A stretch of 7,047 bases of DNA, from positions 1 through 7,047 of the forward strand of contig JAIVIG010000105.1 of assembly GCA_020200675.1 (NCBI GenBank), read 5' to 3'. Below the pieces are notes generated by a model. That model was not told the origin of the DNA. It did no database searches and was given only the letters and a program-made list of their open reading frames with translations. Below are positions 1 to 6,202 of the stretch, in pieces. The first letter of the stretch is position 1. Each line of letters opens with the position of its first letter. Source of the DNA: Actinomycetota bacterium (GTDB lineage Bacteria > Actinomycetota > Rubrobacteria > Rubrobacterales > Rubrobacteraceae). Made by a program: the position numbers and the translations under genes.

Positions 1-1
1 G

Positions 2-400
2 CGCTTCATGGTGCAGCTCGAGGTGGCGCGGAGGATGGCGGCTGAGAGGAGGACGAAGGACTATGGGGCCTACGCAGTCCTCGTGCAGCTACTCGCAGAG
101 GTGCGCGTGGCGCACAGGGTCTCGCCGCGGGTCTTCGATCCCCCGCCCCACGTGTGGTCGGCGGTCGTGACGATGGAGCGACGGGTGGTAGACCGCGAGG
201 ACTACGAAAGAGCGAAGGAACTGGTGCTGCTCGCCTTCAAGAACCGCCGCAAACGCCTCGTCAACAACCTGCCGGAGGCCTGGCGCGAGAAAGCACCAGA
301 CGCCCTGCGCTCTCTGGGCTACGGGCCGGACGCCAGGGCCGAGGAACTCGCGCCCCAAGACTTCGTGGCGCTCGCACGTGCTCTCTCCGGAGAGGCGTAA
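2..400 (+). CDS. rsmA: 16S rRNA dimethyladenosine transferase RsmA/KsgA, C-terminal part (5' end outside window)
   Basis: The enzyme dimethylates two adjacent adenines near the 3' end of 16S rRNA, using S-adenosylmethionine, during small-subunit assembly. Only the last 132 codons are present and the frame is open from base 2. The visible part matches the end of the methyltransferase domain and the helical C-terminal domain: FMVQLEVARRMAA, then KDYGAYAVLVQLLAEV, then VFDPPPHVWSAVV, and a late AFKNRRKRLVNNL matching the family F-x-x-RRK-x-L-x-N-x-L motif. Where many homologues have PPPKVDSAV, this one has PPPHVWSAVV. The SAM-binding motifs lie upstream of the window. The TAA stop shares its last A with the ATG of ispE (TAATG at 398-402), so the two genes are probably translationally coupled. 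The ATG at base 8 is an internal methionine, not the start. Confidence 0.9.
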   Translation, partial: RFMVQLEVARRMAAERRTKDYGAYAVLVQLLAEVRVAHRVSPRVFDPPPHVWSAVVTMERRVVDREDYERAKELVLLAFKNRRKRLVNNLPEAWREKAPDALRSLGYGPDARAEELAPQDFVALARALSGEA

Positions 401-1272
401 TGGAGAGAGTACGGCTGTCGGCTTTCGCGAAGGTAAATTACGCGCTCGAAGTGCGGGGGGTACGACCCGACGGGTACCATGAGATATCGACCGTCATGCA
501 GAGCATATCCCTGGCCGACGAGGTGGAGATCGAACGCGCGGAGAGTGGCTTCGAGCTTACCGTCGAGCCGGAGGGCATAGAGGTCGGGCCGCCGGAGGAG
601 AATACTGTCTACAAAGCCTGGGCCCGAATGGGCGAACGGATCGGAGACGCGCTGCCCGTAAAGGCACGCCTTACCAAGAAGATAGCGGCCGGGGCCGGAC
701 TTGGGGGCGGTTCGGCGGACGCAGCGGCTACTCTCGTAGGCTTGAACGAGCTCTTCGGGCTGGGGCTGGACGAGGCGGAACTGCGGGACGTGGGTCTGCA
801 GGTCGGCGCGGACGTGCCATTCTGCATTGCCGGAGGCACGGCGCTCGGGGAGGGCATCGGCGAGGTCCTGAGCACCCTTCCGGCGCCGCCGTCGCATCAC
901 CTGGTCGTCGCAAAACCGGCCGCGGGTGCGGAGACGCCCCGGATCTACGGGGCGTACGACGAACGTCCGGTAAGCGGCAACCCATCTGTCGCCCTGGTCG
1001 TAGAGGCGCTGCGGACGGGGGATTCCGGTGCGCTTGCCAGATCTTTGGGCAACGACCTCGCGCCGGTGACGCGGGACCTCGTGCCCGAAGTGCGGGCGTT
1101 GGAGGAAGCATTGCTCCGCGCGGGTGCTCTCGGGGCCGCGATGAGCGGGACCGGTACCGCAGTCTCCGGTATCTTCGCTTCGGAGACGGAGGCTCGGGAT
1201 GCGGCGGATGGGCTGCGAGCAACTTTCGTCGCCGTCTGCAAACCCGTGTCGCGGGGGGTAGAGGTGCTGTGA
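400..1272 (+). CDS. ispE: 4-diphosphocytidyl-2-C-methyl-D-erythritol kinase
   Basis: IspE is a GHMP-family kinase that phosphorylates CDP-methylerythritol with ATP in the MEP (non-mevalonate) isoprenoid pathway. The product is 290 residues, normal for the family. Visible motifs are FAKVNYALEV with the catalytic-type Lys11, RPDGYHEISTVMQ at about 22-34, the glycine-rich ATP loop AGAGLGGGSADAA at about 97-109, GADVPF with the probable catalytic Asp138, and the C-terminal GHMP motif MSGTGTAV at about 248-255. The ATG at 400 overlaps the ksgA stop. Reading through upstream in this frame only reproduces ksgA out of frame, so the short start is preferred. The ksgA-ispE order is common in Actinobacteria and Firmicutes. 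A hairpin with a T tract about 56 bases downstream probably ends the transcript. Confidence 0.95.
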   Translation: MERVRLSAFAKVNYALEVRGVRPDGYHEISTVMQSISLADEVEIERAESGFELTVEPEGIEVGPPEENTVYKAWARMGERIGDALPVKARLTKKIAAGAGLGGGSADAAATLVGLNELFGLGLDEAELRDVGLQVGADVPFCIAGGTALGEGIGEVLSTLPAPPSHHLVVAKPAAGAETPRIYGAYDERPVSGNPSVALVVEALRTGDSGALARSLGNDLAPVTRDLVPEVRALEEALLRAGALGAAMSGTGTAVSGIFASETEARDAADGLRATFVAVCKPVSRGVEVL

Positions 1273-1328
1273 TGACCGACCTCCGGCGAGACCAAAAAGT
1301 TTTCAGCTGACGGCCCATAGCTGACAGC

Positions 1329-1346
1329 GGGGCCGAAGGCCCCTTT
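1329..1346 (+). terminator. Probable intrinsic terminator after ispE
   Basis: GGGGCC (1329-1334), a GAA loop and GGCCCC (1338-1343) form a 6-bp all-GC stem followed at once by TTT. The position after the ispE stop and before a separate promoter fits a Rho-independent terminator. The T tract is only three bases, so termination may be partial. Called from the sequence alone, without a folding calculation. Confidence 0.55.
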
Positions 1347-1376
1347 GCTGATACCCGACAGAGGCTTCGGTATAAT
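1345..1376 (+). promoter_or_regulatory. Predicted promoter for tRNA-Gln (and possibly glmU onward)
   Basis: TATAAT at 1371-1376 is a perfect sigma-70-type -10 box in GC-rich DNA. The best -35 candidate is TTGCTG at 1345-1350, with a rather long 20-base spacer, so the -10 call is firmer than the -35. Transcription would start near 1383, about 45 bases before the tRNA. The -35 candidate overlaps the T tract of the preceding terminator, so the upstream unit ends where this one begins. Confidence 0.55.
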
Positions 1377-1427
1377 CACGTAAGTTGCGGGCGGTCTTGC
1401 GGTAGCCGAGAGCGGGGGCGTCTGCGA

Positions 1428-1498
1428 TGGGGCGTGGCCAAGTGGCAAGGCACCGGGTTTTGGTCCCGGGATCGCAGGTTCGAATCCTGCCGCCCCAG
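1428..1498 (+). tRNA. tRNA-Gln (anticodon UUG)
   Basis: A full cloverleaf can be drawn. The acceptor stem is TGGGGCG (1428-1434) with CGCCCCA (1491-1497). The D-arm pairs GCC with GGC. The anticodon stem is CCGGG/CCCGG around the loop TTTTGGT, giving TTG at 1460-1462, which reads CAA. The T-arm is GCAGG, TTCGAAT, CCTGC. The discriminator base is G (1498). The first pair is U1-A72, typical of tRNA-Gln and, in organisms using the transamidation route, part of what GatCAB recognises. The encoded bases after G73 are CCC, so the CCA end must be added after transcription. The gene lies between ispE and glmU; from memory a tRNA-Gln also lies beside glmU in other Actinobacteria. Confidence 0.95.
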
Positions 1499-1508
1499 CC
1501 CGTAGTTT

Positions 1509-1526
1509 CCAGGGGCCAGCCCCTGG
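1509..1526 (+). other. Stem-loop between tRNA-Gln and glmU
   Basis: CCAGGGG (1509-1515) and CCCCTGG (1520-1526) form a perfect 7-bp stem with a 4-base loop, starting 10 bases after the tRNA. No T tract follows, so it is a poor intrinsic terminator. It could mark the tRNA 3' processing boundary or cause a transcription pause in the glmU leader. The function is inferred; only the pairing is seen. Confidence 0.35.
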
Positions 1527-1564
1527 GGCATGGATGTCGTAGCGAATAGGAGTCGTAGAAGCCC

Positions 1565-2281
1565 GTGTTTGAACGCCAGGAAGCGCCTACCTTCGCCGCC
1601 GTCTTGGCGGCCGGCAAGGGTACCCGGATGAGGTCCAACCGGGCTAAGGTGCTGCATACCATCTGCGGCGTGCCGATGGTGAACTACGTGATCTCCGCGC
1701 TCGGGCCTGTGGGGCCCGAGAAGACCCTGGTCATCGTGGGGCACCAGGCCGACGAGGTAAGGGCAGTGCTGCCGTCCGGCGTCGAATCCGTTCTGCAGGA
1801 GGAGCAGAACGGCACCGGGGACGCGGTGCGGGTGGCGCTCGAAAGCATAGAAGAGGAGGAAGGCGTCCTCCTCGTCGTGAACGGGGACGGGCCTTTGATC
1901 TCCGGCCGCACGCTCGCCGAGCTCGTCGAGCGCCATCGCGCGGCGGGGGTGGGGGCGACGGTGCTGGTGGCGGAGCTCGAAGACGCGACGGGGCTTGGCC
2001 GGGTGATGGAGGACGCGGGCGTCGTCAGGATCGTCGAGGAGAAGGACGCTACCGAGGCGGAGAAGGAGATACGGCTCGTCAACCTCGGGCTCTACGCCTT
2101 CGAGTTCTCGGAGATTCGGCACGCTCTGGGGCTCGTGGGCGCGGAGAATGCCCAGGGCGAGCTCTACCTCACGGATGCCCTGGAGATTATCGGCAGGAGG
2201 AGTCGGGCGGTGACGTACTGGAGATTGGACGAGACACGGTCATCCTTCCGGGGACCTTCTTGCGCGGGGAGACGAAGATAG
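1565..2281 (+). pseudogene. glmU: glmU 5' part: N-acetylglucosamine-1-phosphate uridyltransferase domain, frameshifted before the acetyltransferase domain
   Basis: GlmU makes UDP-GlcNAc for cell-wall synthesis. This first part holds the uridyltransferase (Rossmann-like nucleotidyltransferase) domain: LAAGKGTRM at about 14-22, QEEQNGTGDAV at about 78-88, NGDGPLI with the metal-binding Asp108, IVEEKDAT at about 156-163, and NAQGELYLTDALEII at about 195-209. Homology is clear to about residue 217 (AVTY). The reading then leaves the family and stops at 2279-2281 with a basic, unrelated tail. The family linker with the GVN(N/D)R motif, whose Asn is the second metal ligand in the E. coli enzyme, is absent from both frames. 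The rest of GlmU follows in another frame. The start is GTG 1565, with TAGGAG at 1547-1552 about 12 bases upstream; nearby upstream ATGs are out of frame. An intact GlmU has about 450-480 residues. Confidence 0.85.
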
Positions 2282-2820
2282 GCTCGGATTGCGTGATCGG
2301 ACCTTCCACAGATCTTTTGGACACGCTGGTTGGAGACGGGGCGCTCGTCGAACGCTCGGTCGGGCGGGGCGCCGCGGTCGGGCCCGGAGCGAACGTGGGG
2401 CCGTACGCCTACTTGAGGCCGGGGACGGTCCTGGGGGAGGTCTCGAAGGTTGGGGCCTACTGCGAGCTCAAGAACACGCGGGTCGGGGCGGGGAGCAAGG
2501 TGCCGCACCTCTCCTACGTCGGGGACGCGGAGATCGGTGAGGGGGTGAACCTGGGAGCGGGTACGATCACGGCGAACTACGACGGGAAGGACAAGCACCG
2601 TACCACGATAAGAGACGGCGTCTTCACCGGGATCAACACGAACCTCATAGCGCCGGTGACCATCGGGGAGAACGCCTACCTCGGGGCTGGAAGCGTGGTC
2701 AACAAGGACATCCCGCCGGGCAAGATGGCGGTCGGGATGCCGGCGCGTGTGATCCGGGACGCGCCGGAGAAGGTGTCGAAGGACGGCAAGAAGAAGCAAG
2801 GCGACCAGGGCGGCGAGTAA
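2260..2820 (+). pseudogene. glmU: glmU 3' part: glucosamine-1-phosphate acetyltransferase (left-handed beta-helix) domain, out of frame with the 5' part
   Basis: This is the C-terminal half of GlmU, which acetylates glucosamine-1-phosphate with acetyl-CoA. Family sequence can be read in this frame from about 2216 (LEIGRDTVILPGTF), before any start codon, so the TTG at 2260 is only the first possible start and has no good ribosome site. Hexapeptide repeats run through most of it. The catalytic region looks intact: AYLRPGTVLG, ELKNTRVGAGSKVPHLSYVGDAEIG with the active-site-type His, then NLGAGTITANYDGKDKHRT. A charged Lys/Gly-rich tail ends the protein. The frame differs from the 5' part by a loss of 3n+1 bases, with about 50 codons missing at the junction near 2210-2220. 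It lies 22 bases before prs, as in the usual glmU-prs operon. Confidence 0.85.
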
Positions 2821-2842
2821 GAACGGAGGATTGGTTCGCACG

Positions 2843-3835
2843 ATGTACAACGGGCACCTGGAACAGATGGCTGAGAAACGGTTGCTACTCTTCTCGGGGC
2901 GCGGCTACCCCGAGCTTGCCGAGAGGATCGCGGACCGGCTCGATATCACCCTGGGCGACGTCTATCTCACCAGCTTCTCGGGCGGTGAGGTCTACGCGAG
3001 GTACGAGCAGAGCATCCGGGGTGCGGACGTGTTTATCGTGCAGTCTTTGGGGGAGCCGGTAAACCAGAACCTCATGGAGCTCTTCGTCATGATCGATGCG
3101 GCCAAGCGGGCGTCCGCGGAGAGCATCGTGGTGGTCATACCCTGGTTCGCCTACTCCCGCCAGGACAGGAAGAGCAAGCCTCGCGAGCCGATAACGGCGC
3201 GGCTGGTAGCGAGCATGATCCGGCAGGCCGGCGCTACCCGGGTGATGACGATGGACCTGCACGTCGGCCAGATCGAGGGCTTCTTCAGCACCCCCGTGGA
3301 CCACCTGACTGCGATGCACACTTTCGTGGACCACTTCTCCGGGCAGGGCTTTCGCAACGCCGAGGACGCGGTTGTCGTCGCCCCGGACGTCGGGGAGGCA
3401 AAGGTCGCCAACCGGCTCGCGGACCATCTGGGACTTCCCTGGGCGATCGTGAACAAGCTCCGCCGCCAGCCCGGACAGTCGGAGGTCACTCACGTCATCG
3501 GCGACGTCGACGGAAGGCGTGTGATCTTAATAGACGATCTCATAGACACCGCGGGCACCCTCGTCAAAGCGGCCGAAAGCCTGCTGAACTGCGGGGCGAC
3601 GGAGGTCTTTGCAGCGGCGACCCACCCGGTGTTCTCCGGGCCGGCGTACGAGCGGATCGAGGACTCCCCTATAAAGGAGGTCGTGGTCACCGACACCCTG
3701 CCCTTGAAGAGGGACCAGCCGCGCAATAAGATAAGGGTGCTTGGCATCGCCCCTATCCTCGCCTCGACCATCCGGAACGTCTTCTCGGATGAGTCGGTGA
3801 GTGAGGTCTTTATGGGCGAGAACCAGCTTTTCTAG
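2843..3835 (+). CDS. prs: Ribose-phosphate pyrophosphokinase (PRPP synthase)
   Basis: This cytosolic enzyme transfers pyrophosphate from ATP to ribose-5-phosphate. The product PRPP feeds nucleotide, His and Trp synthesis. The product is 330 residues from ATG 2843. Visible class I motifs are FSGGEVYARYEQSIRGADVFIVQS at about 45-68, the flexible catalytic loop SRQDRKSKPREPITARL at about 105-121, TMDLHVGQIEGFF at about 136-148, the ribose-5-phosphate-side APDVGEAK, and the PRPP loop VILIDDLIDTAGTL at about 227-240. A GGAGGA site at 2825-2830 lies 12 bases before ATG 2843. A second in-frame ATG at 2867 (MAEKRLLLF) is nearer the conserved core but lacks its own site. TTG 2831 abuts the ribosome site and is unlikely. 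The gene ends in tandem stops (TAGTAG). Confidence 0.95.
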   Translation: MYNGHLEQMAEKRLLLFSGRGYPELAERIADRLDITLGDVYLTSFSGGEVYARYEQSIRGADVFIVQSLGEPVNQNLMELFVMIDAAKRASAESIVVVIPWFAYSRQDRKSKPREPITARLVASMIRQAGATRVMTMDLHVGQIEGFFSTPVDHLTAMHTFVDHFSGQGFRNAEDAVVVAPDVGEAKVANRLADHLGLPWAIVNKLRRQPGQSEVTHVIGDVDGRRVILIDDLIDTAGTLVKAAESLLNCGATEVFAAATHPVFSGPAYERIEDSPIKEVVVTDTLPLKRDQPRNKIRVLGIAPILASTIRNVFSDESVSEVFMGENQLF

Positions 3836-3860
3836 TAGCAAACTTCTCGGGAGTTGAGGT

Positions 3861-4568
3861 ATGGCGGATAACGTAGAGTTGCAGGCAAGGGAGCGAGAGG
3901 GCCGGGGTAAGAACGACGCCCGGCGTCTGAGGGCGCAGGGCATGACGCCGGCGGTGCTCTACGGCGACGGGGACGGTACCGCGGTGCTCGCGGTCCCGAC
4001 GAAGGTGGTGGACTACACGCTCCAGCACTCCGGCGACAACGCGCTCTACGATTTGAGCATCGGCGACGGCGGAAGCTCCACGGCCCGGGTCGTGGACGTG
4101 CATCGAGACCCGGTCTCGGGCAGGCTCGTCCACGTGGACTTCGCGCCGGTGAACATGCGCGAGCGTATCGTGGTCACCGTGCCGCTGACGGTCGATGGTG
4201 CGGACGAGTCCCCCGGCGTCAGCGAGGGCGGCGTCCTGGACCAGGTGGCATACGAGGTCGAGATCGAGTCTCTGCCGGGGAACATCCCCCAGGAGCTGAC
4301 GATCGACGTCTCGGGCCTGGAGATGAACGAGAACCTCACCCTGGGCGACATTCGGCTCCCCGAGGACGTCACGCTTATCTCCGACCCGGAGGAGACCGCC
4401 GCGACGGTCACGACGCCGACGGAGATCTCCGACGAGGAGATGGAGGCCGCCGGCATCGTCGAGGAGCCGTCCGACGAGCAGGCCGAGGAGGTCGAGATTG
4501 AAGAGGGGACCGAAGAGGTTTCTCCCGCGGAGGGAGAGGGCCCCGCAGGACAGAATCTCCAGCCTTAG
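3861..4568 (+). CDS. rplY: 50S ribosomal protein L25, long CTC/TL5 type
   Basis: L25 binds 5S rRNA in the large ribosomal subunit. This 235-residue form has two domains. The N-terminal L25 domain (about 1-95) includes ELQAREREGRGKNDARRLRAQGMTPAVLYG and ends in VDVHRDPVSGRLVHVDFAPV. The CTC/TL5-like beta domain (about 97-188) includes SLPGNIPQELTIDVSGLEMNENLTLGDIRLPEDV. A very acidic tail (about 189-227) closes it. The long form is usual in Actinobacteria, Firmicutes and Thermus, while E. coli L25 has only the first domain. The start ATG 3861 is preceded by GAGG at about 3855-3858, and the gene lies 25 bases after prs. The prs-rplY-pth order is a common bacterial arrangement. The acidic-tail codons also contain a Shine-Dalgarno-like stretch relevant to pth. 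Confidence 0.93.
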   Translation: MADNVELQAREREGRGKNDARRLRAQGMTPAVLYGDGDGTAVLAVPTKVVDYTLQHSGDNALYDLSIGDGGSSTARVVDVHRDPVSGRLVHVDFAPVNMRERIVVTVPLTVDGADESPGVSEGGVLDQVAYEVEIESLPGNIPQELTIDVSGLEMNENLTLGDIRLPEDVTLISDPEETAATVTTPTEISDEEMEAAGIVEEPSDEQAEEVEIEEGTEEVSPAEGEGPAGQNLQP

Positions 4569-4644
4569 GCTGTCGCGTCTCTTCGGCGGCGGACGCCAGG
4601 AGACGCGCGAAGAACCGGCCGGAGAGGTACCCGACGCGGGCGGC

Positions 4645-5181
4645 TTGAAGTCGCCCGTAGTCGTGGGCCTCGGCAACCCGGGCCGTTCCTACGAGCGCAC
4701 CCGCCACAACGTCGGTTTCCTCGTAGCCGACGAGCTCGCCAGGCGCCACGGCGGCTCGTGGCGCTCGAAGAAGAAGGCCGAAGCAGCCCCGGTCGGCTTC
4801 GGCCTCAAGAACGTCACGCTGCTCAAACCCACGACGTACATGAACAACTCTGGGACGGCGCTCGCTGGCTACAAGCCGGACCAACTCGTCGTGGTACATG
4901 ACGACCTGGACCTGCCCGAAGGCGACGTGCGGGTGAAGGTCGGCGGCGGCGCGGGCGGGCACAACGGCCTGCGCTCCACGATCCAGCACCTCGGCAACGA
5001 CTTCGTCCGGGTGCGGATAGGGATCGGCCGCCCTCCGCCAGGCATGACCGTCACCGACTACGTGCTCGGCTGGATGGACTCGGCGATCAAAGAAGCCGTG
5101 CCCCGGGCGGCAGACGCGGTGGAGGCCGTGATCGGATCGGGCCCCGAAGCCGCGATGAACCACTTCAATACCCGCTCCTGA
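4645..5181 (+). CDS. pth: Peptidyl-tRNA hydrolase (start uncertain)
   Basis: Pth cleaves peptidyl-tRNA released from stalled ribosomes, so that tRNA is recycled. From TTG 4645 the product is 178 residues, near the usual 185-195. Family motifs are VVGLGNPGRSYERTRHNVGF with the catalytic-type His21 and the conserved Asn11, KPTTYMNNSG with Asn67, VVHDDLDLPEG with Asp86, and GGGAGGHNGLRSTIQHLG with Asn107. All expected active-site residues are present. The start is the weak point. TTG 4645 lies just before the conserved core but has only a poor ribosome site (GGAGAGG about 17 bases upstream). The only earlier in-frame TTG, at 4498, has AGGAGGT 5 bases upstream, but it would overlap rplY by 71 bases and add a 49-residue basic extension. 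CTG 4570 is another possibility. Last gene of the likely glmU-prs-rplY-pth operon. Confidence 0.92.
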   Translation: MKSPVVVGLGNPGRSYERTRHNVGFLVADELARRHGGSWRSKKKAEAAPVGFGLKNVTLLKPTTYMNNSGTALAGYKPDQLVVVHDDLDLPEGDVRVKVGGGAGGHNGLRSTIQHLGNDFVRVRIGIGRPPPGMTVTDYVLGWMDSAIKEAVPRAADAVEAVIGSGPEAAMNHFNTRS

Positions 5182-5204
5182 TCCAGGAGGGTTGGCGGCC
5201 CGAC

Positions 5205-6161
5205 CTACGCGGTGGTCTGCGATAACCGGCGGAGCATGCGGCCGAGCATCTCTACGCCGCCCTTGCTCAGGGTGCGGTCCTGGACGATGACCTCTACGCC
5301 TTCCGGAAGGTCGAGCTTCGGCAGCCGCTGCGCCGATATGCTGCCGCACACCACCGCTTTGGCTTCTCCGATCCGGGCCCGGCTATCTTCGTCGTCTTCC
5401 CGGATCTGGAAGAAGTCCAGGTGGTCGAGCCCCGCGCCCTCCAGGGAGCGCAAGAGGTTCTCGGTGCACGTCCGCGAGTTGCCCATCACCGCAACCGCCG
5501 TCCCGTCGGGCAGCTCGGCGAGCCTCTTCAAGCCATCAAGAGTGGCCTCGGTCAGCAAGGCGAACGTCTCTATGCCGCGCGGCTCCACCAACTTCTCCAC
5601 CTCGTGGACGTGGTAGAAGGTGGTCACCGCCAACCGCCACGGCGACTCCGCGTCAGAGACGCGCTCCTCCAAACGGTCCTCCAGCTCTTCTACCAACACG
5701 GCCTCCACCGTCACGGGCAATTGCTCCTCGAGCTCCGCCTTGTACTGCTCGAGCTCCGGCCCGTTGCACTCCACGAATAGCACCGGCACCTTCTCCGGCG
5801 TCTGCGCCCCCGCCCGGGCCAGCAGCGCGTACGCTAGGTCCTCCACCGCCACGCCCCGCGCCGCCGCCAGGTCCATCGCCTTCTCCAGAACCTCCTGGCG
5901 CTTGACGTCCTCCTCGGCCACCGGCGGCTCCACGACGTAGACCCCGCTACCCCGGCGACTCTCCACGAAACCCTCGCGCTCGAGGTCGGAGATCACACGC
6001 GCCACCGTGTTCCGGTTGACCCGCAAATACCCCGCCAGGGCCCGGATGCTCGGCAAGCGGCTCCCGACCGCGAACCCACCCGTCAGCACGAGGTGTTTGA
6101 TCTGCTCCTCCAACTGTACGTGTATCGGTACGTGACTCTTCGAATTTATCTGCAAATCCAT
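5205..6161 (-). CDS. GntR-family transcriptional regulator with an unassigned effector domain
   Basis: The 318-residue product starts with a classic GntR winged helix-turn-helix (about 12-76): PIHVQLEEQIKHLVLTGGF, then GSRLPSIRALAGYLRVNRNTVARVISDLEREGFVESRRGSGVYVV. It most resembles the YtrA-like end of the family, but the C-terminal region is far longer than in YtrA. After a helical linker (about 80-115), residues 119-318 look like alternating beta strands and helices (VPVLFVECNG, RLAVTTFYHVHEVEKLV, GTAVAVMGNSRTCTENLL, AKAVVCGSISAQRL). That suggests a small-molecule sensing fold, perhaps of a periplasmic-binding-protein type. No aminotransferase (MocR) or UTRA motif was recognised. The start ATG 6161 has AGGA about 8 bases upstream. 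It converges on pth with a 23-base gap and diverges from the GNAT gene across an operator-like palindrome, which suggests autoregulation. The ligand is unknown. Confidence 0.85.
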   Translation of the reverse strand: MDLQINSKSHVPIHVQLEEQIKHLVLTGGFAVGSRLPSIRALAGYLRVNRNTVARVISDLEREGFVESRRGSGVYVVEPPVAEEDVKRQEVLEKAMDLAAARGVAVEDLAYALLARAGAQTPEKVPVLFVECNGPELEQYKAELEEQLPVTVEAVLVEELEDRLEERVSDAESPWRLAVTTFYHVHEVEKLVEPRGIETFALLTEATLDGLKRLAELPDGTAVAVMGNSRTCTENLLRSLEGAGLDHLDFFQIREDDEDSRARIGEAKAVVCGSISAQRLPKLDLPEGVEVIVQDRTLSKGGVEMLGRMLRRLSQTTA

Positions 6162-6164
6162 TCG

Positions 6165-6181
6165 ATTATCCTATTGTCCTA
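6165..6181 (-). promoter_or_regulatory. Tandem AGGAYAAT half-sites in the leader of the GntR gene
   Basis: On the minus strand AGGACAAT (6180-6173) and AGGATAAT (6172-6165) abut head to tail just upstream of the regulator's ATG. They match the half-site of the larger palindrome: AGGACAAT recurs at 6208-6201 on the minus strand, and AGGACGAT at 6217-6224 on the plus strand. They may be secondary operator sites. The copy at 6173-6180 overlaps the predicted -35 box of the GNAT gene, and the copy at 6165-6172 may also supply the ribosome site. Confidence 0.45.
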
Positions 6182-6202
6182 TGTCTGTATGTCACTTATA
6201 AT
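6174..6202 (+). promoter_or_regulatory. Predicted promoter for the GNAT gene
   Basis: TTGTCC (6174-6179), an exact 17-base spacer and TATAAT (6197-6202) form a good sigma-70-type promoter reading right. The predicted transcription start is near 6209, leaving a leader of about 47 bases with GGAGG at 6245-6249 before ATG 6256. The -10 box lies inside the left arm of the inverted repeat and the -35 box inside an upstream half-site, so a bound repressor should block it. Confidence 0.6.

Noticed and set aside
154..399. N-terminal extension of ispE reading back to 154
   Set aside because: The extra 82 residues are ksgA read in another frame. IspE family sequence begins at the ATG at 400, which overlaps the ksgA stop.
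89..1448. Long minus-strand open frames opposite ksgA and ispE
   Set aside because: They are the usual by-product of high-GC codon bias. Their translations are low-complexity Arg/Pro/Ala-rich text with no family resemblance, while the plus strand encodes recognisable proteins.
2210..2281. Programmed ribosomal frameshift joining the two glmU parts
   Set aside because: No slippery heptamer or obvious downstream structure was seen. A frameshift would also not restore the roughly 50 missing linker codons, so a deletion or assembly fault is more likely.
2164..2850. Minus-strand open frame across the 3' half of glmU
   Set aside because: It runs opposite well-conserved acetyltransferase coding sequence and has an Arg/Pro/Val-rich shadow composition, so it does not explain the glmU break.
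3810..5349. Large minus-strand open frames opposite rplY and pth
   Set aside because: His/Arg/Ala-rich shadows of two clear plus-strand genes, with no recognisable domain.
5421..5940. Plus-strand open frames inside the GntR gene
   Set aside because: The minus strand has a canonical GntR helix-turn-helix in one continuous frame. The plus-strand readings are Ser/Arg/Leu-rich and resemble nothing.
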